From contig NZ_CP019646.1 of assembly GCF_001999965.1 (NCBI RefSeq), positions 1,674,001-1,738,000 of the forward strand: a stretch of DNA of 64,000 bases. Reading direction: 5' to 3'. The first letter of the stretch is position 1. Every line of letters starts with the position of its first letter. This DNA comes from Limihaloglobus sulfuriphilus. Its GTDB lineage: Bacteria; Planctomycetota; Phycisphaerae; Sedimentisphaerales; Sedimentisphaeraceae. Position numbers and translations under genes: made by a program. Under the pieces are notes generated by a model. It was not told where the DNA came from. It did not search any database and saw only the letters and a list, made by a program, of their open reading frames with translations. This document shows positions 28,204 through 37,085 of this stretch, in pieces.

Positions 28204-28971
28204 ATGAACAATTCACTGCACAACACATTAAAATCACTAAGGTTGTCAGGTATGCTTGAGATACTTGAAGTTCGATTGCAGGAGGCAGCCGGCAACAGCC
28301 TCACTCATGCTGAGTTTTTAGAACTGATCCTGCAGGATGAGATGCTGGTCAGAAAGCATCGCCAGATCCAAAGGGGTATTAAGGCTGCCGGGTTTAGAGA
28401 ACTCAAGACACTGGAGGAGTTTGACTGGCAGTTCAACACTTCGATTAAAAGAAGCCGGATATTTGATATGGCCACATGCCGCTTTATCAGTGAGGGCATT
28501 GATGTTTTGCTGCTTGGCCCGCCGGGTGTGGGCAAGAGTCATTTGTGTCAGGCGATAGGCTATCAGGCAGTCAAGGCAGGCATGGCTGTGCGGTACCGCT
28601 CGATATTTGATGTTGCCAGGGATTTTCTGCACGAAGATGCCTTTGCCTGTCAGGATAAGGTAATGAACAGATATCTCAAGCCGGAGCTGCTGATAATCGA
28701 TGATATGGGCATCAAGCATCTGCCAAAACGCTGCGGCGAGTATCTGCTGGAGATCATTATGCGGCGATATGAAAACAAATCCACGATGATGACCTCCAAC
28801 AGGCCGCTGGAAGACTGGGGCAAGCTCATTGGTGATGTACCATCGGCAACCGCAATCCTGGACAGGTTTTTGCATCATGCTGAGATCATCAACATCACAG
28901 GCCGCAGCTACCGTCTCAAGGACCGTGCCGAGCATGGTGCCTGTGAGAAAAGAGCCGGCCATGAAGGCTGA
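28204..28971 (+). CDS. istB: IS21 ATP-binding helper IstB
   Basis: The 255-residue AAA+ ATPase has Walker A G-P-P-G-V-G-K-S-H (about 102) and Walker B L-L-I-I-D-D-M-G. It follows istA by 34 bases, with AGGAG before the ATG. It directs IstA to target DNA. It appears intact. Confidence 0.95.
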   Translation: MNNSLHNTLKSLRLSGMLEILEVRLQEAAGNSLTHAEFLELILQDEMLVRKHRQIQRGIKAAGFRELKTLEEFDWQFNTSIKRSRIFDMATCRFISEGIDVLLLGPPGVGKSHLCQAIGYQAVKAGMAVRYRSIFDVARDFLHEDAFACQDKVMNRYLKPELLIIDDMGIKHLPKRCGEYLLEIIMRRYENKSTMMTSNRPLEDWGKLIGDVPSATAILDRFLHHAEIINITGRSYRLKDRAEHGACEKRAGHEG

Positions 28972-28984
28972 CTCAGTCTTAACC

Positions 28985-29076
28985 GGCCTGTCCCGCCCGG
29001 CTTGCGGCGGCCAGGTTCCGACGAGCTTTTTGGGTGGCCCATTCTCACCCGGCCGCCGGTCCGGGCGAAACAGGCC
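28985..29076. other. Long hairpin with conserved apical loop (copy 1, inside IS21)
   Basis: Three paired blocks, GGCCTGT (28985-28991) with ACAGGCC (29070-29076), CGCCCGG (28994) with CCGGGCG (29061) and CGGCGGCC (29005) with GGCCGCCG (29051), make a 22-bp interrupted stem. The loop holds CGACGAGCTTT (29019-29029), three bases, then GGTGGCCCATTCTC (29033-29046). The same two blocks with the same spacing recur in the loop at 58464-58497 over a completely different stem. It may be a terminator, a recombination site or a structured RNA. Confidence 0.75.
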
Positions 29077-29222
29077 TGGCGTATCTGCCCAATAACGTCG
29101 AAAATAATCGTTTTATCCAAATCCAACTTGACAAATGAAACTAAAAATAGTAAATAACAACTGGTTTAACTGACCCATTTTGAACGCGCTCATAGTGACC
29201 TAATTTAAAGCGCCGATTGACA

Positions 29223-30318
29223 GGTTGCCGAAGAATACATCATCAGGACGGTTCCCGTCTAATGCCATATGCGGCCGCCAGGCGTTATACCAGAATACAA
29301 ATTCACTGCATAACTCATGCAGATGATCGATACCTCTGATGATTGGAACATGGTTGAGCCATTCTGATTTTAGGGTTAAATTTGCCCTTTCTGTTACAGC
29401 GATCGAACCTTTCTTCCCGATGGCTCCAAGTCGGTGTTTAATCCTGTTGTTATTCTTCAGGCACTCAGCGAAAGCCTCACTTATAAATACGCTGCCCTGA
29501 TCGGAAATGATGTGCTTTGGAGAACCATACCTTTCTATGGCTTCATCCATGGCATTGATTACCCAGCCGGCATTGGGTCCTTCCAGCGGCACTGCAGCCA
29601 TTATCTTGCGTGAAAAGTGATCGATAATAACGCAGACATGCACCTCTAATAAGCCCCATTTATAGACAATTGTAGTATCAATTGACCAAACATGGTTTGG
29701 GTACCAGGCAGGGATTGAACGGGACTCGGTTTCATCTTCTGTTTTCTTTGATTTGAGTGCTTTGCGTGGTGTTTTTCGCGGCTGCGGCCTGTTGAGTATA
29801 TTCCTGACAGTCGAGGCTGAGAGAAAGATGCCCAGTAGTTTGAGCTGGTTGGCAACTCTGAACCTACCCCAGCCTGCATTTGATTTTGCTATCCGCCAGA
29901 CCAGAGCAGCCAACTCGGCAGGTGTCTTATTAGCTGGGATAACTGCCTGTACCCTTTCTTCTATATTCTTGAGCCAGCGATAGAGTGTTGACCTGGCAAT
30001 TCCAAGATGCTCTTTCACCCTTCGTCTTGGTATCTGAAAGGTTTCCATATAGCAGAGAATAAACAGCTTCTCGCGGATAGTATATCGCTTGCTATTGTTC
30101 CGTTTCAGAACGGCCTTCTGCAAGATAGACACCTGTATTTGAAGTTGACTAATCATATCACGAAGAAAGAGTATCTCTTTATCCTTCTCGTCAATGTCCA
30201 TCCCGGCAAGTCGTTCGAGGCTACGTTTTCGAGCCCTTCCAGAAAACCCTGCAGCAAGTACTGCCGCCTTTATGATCAATCTCACAGCAATGTTGATAAT
30301 CTCGATGTTTTGAGACAT
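29223..30318 (-). pseudogene. rve-type transposase, C-terminus removed by IS21 insertion
   Basis: The frame from 30318 encodes about 365 residues: an N-terminal helical DNA-binding part ('IPRRRVKEHLGIARSTLYRWL') and an rve core with D in 'VWSIDTTIVY', D in 'IISDQGSVFIS' and E in 'VTERANLTLKSEW'. It then runs into IS21 sequence after F-F-G-N-L, adding a few foreign residues and a stop at 29200. The catalytic triad is intact, but about 35 C-terminal residues now lie at 26436-26548. Confidence 0.9.
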
Positions 30319-30531
30319 ATTTTTCTGCTCATAATGTTTAACAAAGGTACAATTCCCATAAAACGAGCAATGAATTATTGTAAAATTACCTGAAAATGCA
30401 AAATGATGCAGTTGGACACATAAGTGACTATTATTTAATGAGATAAACTTTCGTTCTCGGGTGGCCCGATTGCCCTTGACAACTGCACAATGGCACAGAG
30501 CTTAGTCAACGCACCCCACGAGGCCATGAAT

Positions 30532-33087
30532 TCAAATATTAGAAACAGATACTACGACATGATCATTTCTGTCTAATTCAAGGGTGATTTTTTTAGTCGA
30601 TTCTGCAATGATTAAACTTTCGTTAATGTATTGCTGTATTTTATTGCTTATATTTTTAGGAGTAACGATAGAACCTTCTTTTATTATAATCCGACTATTA
30701 TCAGAAGGTTTTATTAAGAGGTCACTTGTTTTTAAAATTCCACCATCAACTACTATGCTTGCATTTCTATGGGCAGGGGCGGCTAGGGTGAGATTTTCAG
30801 CTACTTCCAATATTTGGTTTGTGCTAATTAGTAACGAAGAATTGTTTTTAATTGAAAGATTTTTACAGTAAGCCTTATCTTTAGTCAAAACTACTGAACA
30901 ATTCTCCCCAAGAGTAGCATTAGAGCTGCTGTCGGGCGTATTTCGCCACCAGTTTTTATTATTGTGCCATGAATTGTCGACAGAAGTCTTTTGCCACTCG
31001 CAATGCGGTGTAATGTTGCTGAGAATCTCTCCAGAAAGAGTTATGTCATTATGGGCATAAAACATTACACGCCCTGTCTCTTCACCAACCAGCAAGTCAA
31101 GTTTGCCATCGCCGTTAATATCAGAAGCAACTGGAGAACAGCTGTGTATTAACAGCCTGATTTGCTCGCCTTTGAAGAGAAAGACCTGGGGTTTTTCAAA
31201 GATCGGCAGGCCTCTCAGGTCCAGCTTACCACTGTTTTTCAAAAATAGTGGCATAGCCCCCACATTACCAAGAGAGCTTGGGAAGCCCCGTTTTTTGCTT
31301 GGTACAGAGCTTTCAAGCATTGTTCCAATTAAAAGGTCTTTATGGCCATCTCCATCCCAGTCGTCAAGCTGGAGCTTGAGCCTGCCGGTGCCGCCGGCGT
31401 AGCGATAGTTTGCGTCTATATAATTCTGATCTGTCAGGCGAAGTTTGCCGCCATCCTCAAGGTTATAGTTGTCAATTTTCCAGTACAGATGAACCTGGTC
31501 CTGGTCATCGAGCATGATATATGCCATTTTTTCGTTAATTTCACCAACTGCGGGTCTAACCCGCCAAGTACCAAATAATGGCATGCCTTTACAGTAAAGC
31601 GGTTGCCCGGAGCTAAGCAAAGGTTCTTTAGCTGTGCCCATGTTAACGTATAGCAGGTGTTCTGCAACGGAGCTTGACAGCAGTATATCTGGCAGGCCAT
31701 TACCTGTCCAGTCTGCGACTTGCGGGCATGTGTAGCCCCATCTTGCCTCCAATGGTCCTTGTATTGAACCTCGGTAGCCTGGTTGAATTGATATTGCTTT
31801 TCCATCCGTCTTAATTTCAACGGGATTTGCAAAGCGGGGAGTTGTTTCTGTCCCGATATTCTTTGAGAATAGGACTTTACCGGGTGAGTTGCCTGCTATT
31901 ATATCATCTTTGCCATCTCCGTCCCAGTCAACAACATTAATAACAGGTAAAGTTCCAAAGGTTAGATCTGCATTATGCTGTAAAGCAGGGCCCAGCAGCT
32001 TATAAACCGGGGTGTCATTCTTGTCAAACTGGCCGGTAAACTGGTAGTAGTAGAACCATCCTTCACAAGATACCAGCAAATCAGAAAGCCCCGTCTTATG
32101 GTTTGGGTAGGCTATTGGCGAGGGATTAACCGTTGGGTGGCGAATTGCAATTCCATCAGGGCCCGGTATAAGTGTCATTGGTTCAGGTATAAAGCTGTCT
32201 TTGCTGGTATTTCTATAATAACAAAGATTGCCCAATACACTGCCGCTAACGAAGTCTTTTTCCCTGCCGGAACCAAGATTAACAGCAGTGTTGGACCAGC
32301 CGTGATTAAGATAGCTTGGCTGTGAGTCCAGTGATATTTTTCTGAAGTTTGTAAAAGGTCCTTTGAGTATGTCATCGGTCGAAACCGCGTAGAGGTAAGC
32401 TTTGGGTAGTTCGCCTCGCCATATACCAGCTCCATCATAAGGGTCAAAAACGTTACCGCGGGTGTGCATCCGCACTGCCTGCTCTCCCATATAGTTTCCC
32501 GTCGATACTGAAAAGATTAGTTCTGCGGCCTTTTCATTGTGTCTTATGGCAGCAAGGGCTCCGTCCAGTTTGACAGGACTGGTTTGCTTTCCAGTTTTAT
32601 TAGCAAACTTAATAATTTCCGTTTTTTCAAAAGCCAGGGTATCTCTGTTGAATGTTGTGTAAAGCAGCTCTCCTGGAGCAGTCCAGATGCAATAGACTTT
32701 GTTGTTATTATTCTGGAAGAGGTATTTTGGGGTATACTTCTTAGGTATATCATGTTGGACATATATGGGTTGCCCAAAAATAGCTCTGCCGTCGCTGTGG
32801 TTTCCCTCAAAGCTGTAATATACAATTTTAATTTTCCAACTGAAGTGTTCGGTGTATTGTATAAAGATGTCAGGTCTGTCAGATTCAGGGTTGGAGTTGA
32901 CATAGGCTGTGCCGAGCAGTTTATTGCCAAGTCCCGGCCCGCTAAAAGGAGCCGCTTTTCCCCCGGCGGGTAGTGGTTTGCCGCTTTCAAGAGTCAAATT
33001 CCTTTTAGAGTCTGCTGCAAAAACTGTAGCAAAAACGGCTGAGATCAATGCCATAAAGACAAAAACTTTGGTAAGTAACCTTCTCAT
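30532..33087 (-). CDS. Secreted VCBS/FG-GAP-repeat propeller protein
   Basis: The 851-residue protein has a signal peptide (about 1-25) and repeats of the FG-GAP/VCBS type with calcium loops: D-W-D-G-D-G-K-D-D, D-W-T-G-N-G-L-P-D, D-W-D-G-D-G-H-K-D and D-I-N-G-D-G-K-L-D. The N-terminal third is another propeller-like region. The last ~170 residues look like a short beta-helix/autotransporter-type repeat. No catalytic residues were recognised. It is probably a surface polysaccharide-binding or lyase-associated protein. It lies downstream of the pseudopilin at 33199-34128 and is likely co-transcribed with it. Confidence 0.8.
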   Translation of the reverse strand: MRRLLTKVFVFMALISAVFATVFAADSKRNLTLESGKPLPAGGKAAPFSGPGLGNKLLGTAYVNSNPESDRPDIFIQYTEHFSWKIKIVYYSFEGNHSDGRAIFGQPIYVQHDIPKKYTPKYLFQNNNNKVYCIWTAPGELLYTTFNRDTLAFEKTEIIKFANKTGKQTSPVKLDGALAAIRHNEKAAELIFSVSTGNYMGEQAVRMHTRGNVFDPYDGAGIWRGELPKAYLYAVSTDDILKGPFTNFRKISLDSQPSYLNHGWSNTAVNLGSGREKDFVSGSVLGNLCYYRNTSKDSFIPEPMTLIPGPDGIAIRHPTVNPSPIAYPNHKTGLSDLLVSCEGWFYYYQFTGQFDKNDTPVYKLLGPALQHNADLTFGTLPVINVVDWDGDGKDDIIAGNSPGKVLFSKNIGTETTPRFANPVEIKTDGKAISIQPGYRGSIQGPLEARWGYTCPQVADWTGNGLPDILLSSSVAEHLLYVNMGTAKEPLLSSGQPLYCKGMPLFGTWRVRPAVGEINEKMAYIMLDDQDQVHLYWKIDNYNLEDGGKLRLTDQNYIDANYRYAGGTGRLKLQLDDWDGDGHKDLLIGTMLESSVPSKKRGFPSSLGNVGAMPLFLKNSGKLDLRGLPIFEKPQVFLFKGEQIRLLIHSCSPVASDINGDGKLDLLVGEETGRVMFYAHNDITLSGEILSNITPHCEWQKTSVDNSWHNNKNWWRNTPDSSSNATLGENCSVVLTKDKAYCKNLSIKNNSSLLISTNQILEVAENLTLAAPAHRNASIVVDGGILKTSDLLIKPSDNSRIIIKEGSIVTPKNISNKIQQYINESLIIAESTKKITLELDRNDHVVVSVSNI

Positions 33088-33198
33088 ACAATCTTCCTGT
33101 CTTGAGTTTGATTTGAATGTGTCTTCGGAGTTCCCAATTTTGGTCGCGTTTAATTTATTAAGTTTTGGCTTGAGTTAGAAAGCGATAGTCATAGCGGT

Positions 33199-34128
33199 TT
33201 ACTTATCGCCGATTTGAGTACCTTTGACCCATTCTATGTGCATATCACCCATAGCAGCATTAGTGCCACCACTTTTCCCTTGAGAATGGCTTTTGTAGTT
33301 CATAAATGCAACACCAGTGGTAGTTCCATTGACGATAACACCATCAGAGCCCATGAATTCGCCGGCTCCGCAGTAGAAAATCGTAGCATCTGCCATAGAG
33401 TTTGCTCTTGACCTGTGAAGGTCTATTTTGGACCAGTTTGCAGGTTTAAGTTTAGTGTAATTTTGTAGTGGACTTGGAATGCCTGCAGAATTTTTAGGTG
33501 CTGAGCTGTAGTCCCACCAGTTCAAAACGCCGAATTTCCTTATGCCGTCCGGCGGTGATGAGGTTGTAAGGCCAATTTCATCATTTTTTTTCTTGGGCCA
33601 GAGATGGGTAAGATAGGTCTCTGCATAGGTTTCCAATATGTAATTCTTGTAATTTCTGCCGTCGTATTCAATTAAGCCGGATTCTTTCCAGAGTTTGGTG
33701 TTATCGAGGTTTTTACCTCTATTGAAGGGGCAAACAAAGAATTTTGGCAGGTATTTCTGGTAATATTGTGAGACTCTTCCTGGGCCCCCAAAGAAAAAAG
33801 ATCTTTCGTTCCACCCTTCTGGCAGGCCGATGCCAGCATAGTCTTTTAAAGCCATTGACATCATGTAACCCTTTGGAGGGGCATAGTTTGCGGCCCATAT
33901 ATTCAAGACAACGGGAACCTTGGCTTCGTTATCTGTTCTGTAAAGAGTAACAAGTGTTGCAATCTGTTTGCTATTAGCTTTGCAGGTTAGTACTTTGGCA
34001 GAGTTCCTGACTTTTGACAATGCGGGCATTAGAATAGCCATAAGAAGTGCTATAATCGATATTACAACTAATAACTCAATAAGAGTGAAACCATACTTTA
34101 ATTGCGGAAATCTGTTTTTACCGTACAT
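33199..34128 (-). CDS. Type II pseudopilin-like protein
   Basis: The 309-residue protein has [21 protein letters not shown] after a short leader, the prepilin cleavage/methylation site, and a C-terminal His...'AAMGDMHIEWVKG' that is a looser version of the H-X9-DG motif. It is divergent from the LacI gene, and the operator cluster lies between them, so it is a likely target of that repressor together with the VCBS protein downstream. Confidence 0.88.
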   Translation of the reverse strand: MYGKNRFPQLKYGFTLIELLVVISIIALLMAILMPALSKVRNSAKVLTCKANSKQIATLVTLYRTDNEAKVPVVLNIWAANYAPPKGYMMSMALKDYAGIGLPEGWNERSFFFGGPGRVSQYYQKYLPKFFVCPFNRGKNLDNTKLWKESGLIEYDGRNYKNYILETYAETYLTHLWPKKKNDEIGLTTSSPPDGIRKFGVLNWWDYSSAPKNSAGIPSPLQNYTKLKPANWSKIDLHRSRANSMADATIFYCGAGEFMGSDGVIVNGTTTGVAFMNYKSHSQGKSGGTNAAMGDMHIEWVKGTQIGDK

Positions 34129-34200
34129 GAAAAACTCCTGAAACCTAATATTTGAATTATTATATTTTTATTTAAAGTTTAATACTGACAGGCGAAATAG

Positions 34201-34271
34201 TCAAGAATATTCTTGAAATATTTAGGTTTTTTCAAGAATATTTTTCGTTTATCCGTGAATTATTCTTGACA
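34201..34271. promoter_or_regulatory. LacI-type operator cluster in divergent intergenic region
   Basis: TCAAGAATATTCTTGA (34201-34216) is a perfect 16-bp palindrome. Half-sites recur as TCAAGAATAT (34232-34241) and TATTCTTGA (34261-34269), the last overlapping the -35 box of the LacI gene. Palindromes of this size and placement are typical of LacI-family operators, so autoregulation and control of the divergent pseudopilin/VCBS unit are likely. Confidence 0.65.
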
Positions 34272-34293
34272 CCATGGCAGTTTCTGATAGAAT
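34266..34293 (+). promoter_or_regulatory. Promoter of LacI-family gene, leaderless
   Basis: TTGACA (34266-34271), 16 bases, then TAGAAT (34288-34293). The ATG at 34300 sits at the expected transcription start, and there is no ribosome-binding site. The mRNA should therefore be leaderless. Confidence 0.65.
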
Positions 34294-34299
34294 TAGTCT

Positions 34300-35298
34300 A
34301 TGTCAATGGTCAAAGTAGCAAAAATGGCAAAAGTTTCTCAGGCAACTGTTTCGCGTGTATTCAACGGCAATCCAACAGTTAGCCGGGAATCTGTCGAAAA
34401 TGTCAAGAGGGCTGCGGCTCTTCTGGGCTATAAAGCAAAACGCAAGCCTCGTACCAGTACTTCTGGTGTATTAAAGGTTGCAGCTATAAGTCTTGGTAGC
34501 GAGGAAATGGCTGCTTTTTTTGGCGGTCACAGCATTTGTATCGAAAAGATTGAACGCGAACTTGCAAAAAACAACGTCGAACTCTTACGATTTAACGTTA
34601 CCGATGTAGCTTCAATACCTGCAGTGATATTATCTGGGGAAGTTTCAGGTTTGATACTAACCGGCTACACTCTTGACTTTGAAGTTCTTGAAAAGCTTGA
34701 AAGCTTTCCCAAAGTCTGGCTAAATTCTCATACCACCAAAGATGGTGATGTGATATTACCAGGTAATGTTGAGATTGGAAAGCTGGCACTTGATTATTTC
34801 TTAAAAAGAGGACATAGCAAACTTGGTGTTCTTAATGCGTACCTGGCAAACCCGGCTGTAGTGAGTCGTTGTGAGTACTTCAAACATGCTGCGAGTCTTG
34901 CCGGGGTGAAAGTTACAGATTTTATCTATAAAGGGCTAAAATCGCAGAATTGGCAGGAATTTGAGCAAAATGTAGAGGTGCTTGTAAAGGAATTTATTAA
35001 ATCTGACAACAGACCTACTGCTGTCTTTGTGCCGGTTGATACAGAGGTTGCACTTGTGTATCGTTTTTTTACCAAGTATGGTATTAAAATTGGTAAGGGT
35101 GGGGTAGAAATTCTCGGGTGTGATAATGATACTGCAACCCGCGTAGCTCTGTACCCCAGACCTTCTACCATTGATATTGGGACCGAAATACTTATCCGTC
35201 AGGCAGTACAATTGCTGCTCTGGCGTATTGAGTCTCCTAATGTTGACAGGAATATTAGTATTGTCGTAGAGCCAAAATTGATTTTAGGTGAAGTTTAA
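34300..35298 (+). CDS. LacI-family transcriptional regulator
   Basis: The 332-residue protein has the LacI headpiece 'VAKMAKVSQATVSRVFNGNPTVS' (about 5-28) with a hinge-like region near residue 45-60, and a periplasmic-binding-protein-type sensor (about 65-330). Sugar-responsive repression is the family norm. It sits between the pseudopilin/VCBS unit and the LamG array and probably controls both. A second in-frame ATG (34306) is possible. Confidence 0.92.
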   Translation: MSMVKVAKMAKVSQATVSRVFNGNPTVSRESVENVKRAAALLGYKAKRKPRTSTSGVLKVAAISLGSEEMAAFFGGHSICIEKIERELAKNNVELLRFNVTDVASIPAVILSGEVSGLILTGYTLDFEVLEKLESFPKVWLNSHTTKDGDVILPGNVEIGKLALDYFLKRGHSKLGVLNAYLANPAVVSRCEYFKHAASLAGVKVTDFIYKGLKSQNWQEFEQNVEVLVKEFIKSDNRPTAVFVPVDTEVALVYRFFTKYGIKIGKGGVEILGCDNDTATRVALYPRPSTIDIGTEILIRQAVQLLLWRIESPNVDRNISIVVEPKLILGEV

Positions 35299-35364
35299 AT
35301 ATAATTTGGATCCATATCCATAATTCTTTAAAATGTTGTTGTTTATTTTAACAAGGATGTTCTC

Positions 35365-37029
35365 ATGAATAAAAAATTTTTGTTGGTAATTGTAATGACG
35401 TCTCTGGGATTTGCTCTCACAACTGACGCTACGACACTTGCTTATTGGAAATTTGAGGAAGGCCAGGGGCAAACTATTGCAAATGAGATTGCCGGCGGCA
35501 ACAGTCTCGTGAGAGGTATAGATATCAATGATACTAACGACCCGGCGTGGGCCGATGGTATTGTTGATGATTATGCCTTGAACTATGCTGACGGTCAGTG
35601 GTGCAGCTTTGCCGAAGCTGATGGTGCTGAAACTCTCAGTAGTCAAATGCTCGCTTCGAGTTTTACGGTCGAGGCATACTTTAACATGGACTCATTGCCT
35701 GAGAACGGTTATGCAGAAGGTTATCATGTGGTCGGCCTTTTCAATAGACAAGCTAATTCCGATGGCTACTGTGGTGGTTGGGCCAACTATGCTATACGTT
35801 TAAGAACTGCAGATGATGGTGCTACATATGCTGAGGGTTACTTTACCAACGTTGGCGGTTCATACCCAACCGTTACTTCGGTTGTGCCCCTTAGAGCCGG
35901 AAAGGATTATTATGTTGCTTTCTCATTTGATTCTTCTACAGGTACTGTTGCGATACAAGTTGATTCTCGTGTAACATCAAGTACCTGGACTATGGGACCC
36001 TATAACGTGTTCGAACATCCATATTTCACCGTTGGAGCGAAATCTCCGGGTAGTATACCAAGTGGTTTTATGAGAGGTACTGTTGATGAGGTAAGGATCA
36101 GCGATACAGCCCTAACCAGCGAAGAACTGCTTTATCAAGGGTCTGCATATACCGATACTAATGTGATTGCTTTCTGGCAGTTCGAAGAAGGTGTTGGTCA
36201 GTACCCAATAGATGAAACCGGAAAAACAAGTTCAAACTTTATCAGAGGTACAAGTGCCACCGGTTGGATGGACCCTGAATGGGTTGCCGGGATTAACGGA
36301 AATCATGCCCTGAGATTTATGAAGCTCGCTGCTCCTGCTAATGGTACGACGCTTTCTTTTATCAACGGCTATACAACTGAACAAGACAGTGCAGCATTGA
36401 TAGCTTCGAGTTTTACAATTGAGGCTTTTTTTAATATGTCTGCAGTGCCGGCTGCAGGTTACTCAGATGTAAGATATATAGTCTCGTTGTGCGGCAGAGA
36501 CGGAACGTATGCAAACTACTGGAACTATTCAGTACGTATAAGGACAGTAGAAGGTGTCGGTGATGAGCCGGATCAGACTTTTGTCGAAGGTGTTTCGAGA
36601 TCTGCTGATGGCAACTGGCCGACCGTTACTTCAAGTGTGCCGCTTGAGATAGGGACTGACTACTACGTTGCTTATAGCTATGACGAAATAACAAATGAGG
36701 CAGCGATATGGGTTGATGGCAATAAAGAAACAGTTATTTTCAGCCAGACTCCAATCAGTACTCAATTGACAAATCCAATGTTTACAATCGGCTCGCGAGC
36801 TCCTTCAGTGAGTTATTCCGGATTCTTCGAAGGTGTTATTGATGACGTTAGAATCAGTAATATTGTCCAACCTGACAACAATCTGCTTATTCGCAATTGC
36901 GGCGGATGGGGCTACAGTCCAATGGATTTCAACAAGGACTGTGTTGTAGATGCGGCCGACCTCTCAACGTTCGCCAGCAGTTGGCTAAATTGTACCGACC
37001 CAACAGATCCGTTATTTAATGCTGAGTAA
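35365..37029 (+). CDS. Secreted protein: two LamG domains and dockerin-like tail
   Basis: The 554-residue protein has a signal peptide (about 1-21) and two LamG-like domains (about 25-255 and 265-505), both beginning with A-Y/F-W-x-F-E-E-G and closing with the D-D/E-V-R-I-S strand. The tail has C-G-G-W-G-Y-S-P-M-D-F-N-K-D-C-V-V-D and A-S-S-W-L. The second LamG is very like those of the next genes. A cohesin partner is not in the window, so attachment to a scaffold is only inferred. Confidence 0.85.
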   Translation: MNKKFLLVIVMTSLGFALTTDATTLAYWKFEEGQGQTIANEIAGGNSLVRGIDINDTNDPAWADGIVDDYALNYADGQWCSFAEADGAETLSSQMLASSFTVEAYFNMDSLPENGYAEGYHVVGLFNRQANSDGYCGGWANYAIRLRTADDGATYAEGYFTNVGGSYPTVTSVVPLRAGKDYYVAFSFDSSTGTVAIQVDSRVTSSTWTMGPYNVFEHPYFTVGAKSPGSIPSGFMRGTVDEVRISDTALTSEELLYQGSAYTDTNVIAFWQFEEGVGQYPIDETGKTSSNFIRGTSATGWMDPEWVAGINGNHALRFMKLAAPANGTTLSFINGYTTEQDSAALIASSFTIEAFFNMSAVPAAGYSDVRYIVSLCGRDGTYANYWNYSVRIRTVEGVGDEPDQTFVEGVSRSADGNWPTVTSSVPLEIGTDYYVAYSYDEITNEAAIWVDGNKETVIFSQTPISTQLTNPMFTIGSRAPSVSYSGFFEGVIDDVRISNIVQPDNNLLIRNCGGWGYSPMDFNKDCVVDAADLSTFASSWLNCTDPTDPLFNAE

Positions 37030-37085
37030 TTGGATTTTTGGCTTTAACTGATTTTCGTTAACTTTAATAACTGGAGCAATAAATC

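Larger units (their letters stand above)
26549..29222 (+). mobile_element. IS21-family insertion sequence (2674 bp)
   Basis: The ends are inverted repeats beginning TGTTAAGCGGCGCT and TGTCAATCGGCGCT, each followed by further matching blocks (ATGAGCG, then AAAAT and GGTCA). The 6-base GGTTGC is duplicated exactly at 26543-26548 and 29223-29228, and joining the flanks restores the transposase reading frame. The element carries istA and istB and a long structured hairpin between istB and the right end. Confidence 0.92.
26229..30482 (-). mobile_element. rve-type insertion sequence interrupted by IS21
   Basis: Right end TTGTCAACCACTCATGAGAC at 26229 and left end closing GCCCTTGACAA at 30482 form an imperfect inverted repeat. 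Removing the IS21 insert and its 6-base duplication leaves about 1574 bp, which agrees with the 1565 bp of the second copy (42559-45246) once its IS30 is removed. No matching target duplication is visible around this copy. Confidence 0.75.

Noticed and set aside
30459-30482. GGTGGCCC shared between the ends of the rve-type IS and the hairpin loops
   Set aside because: The match is only eight bases plus a nearby ATT; the rest differs. Treated as coincidence.
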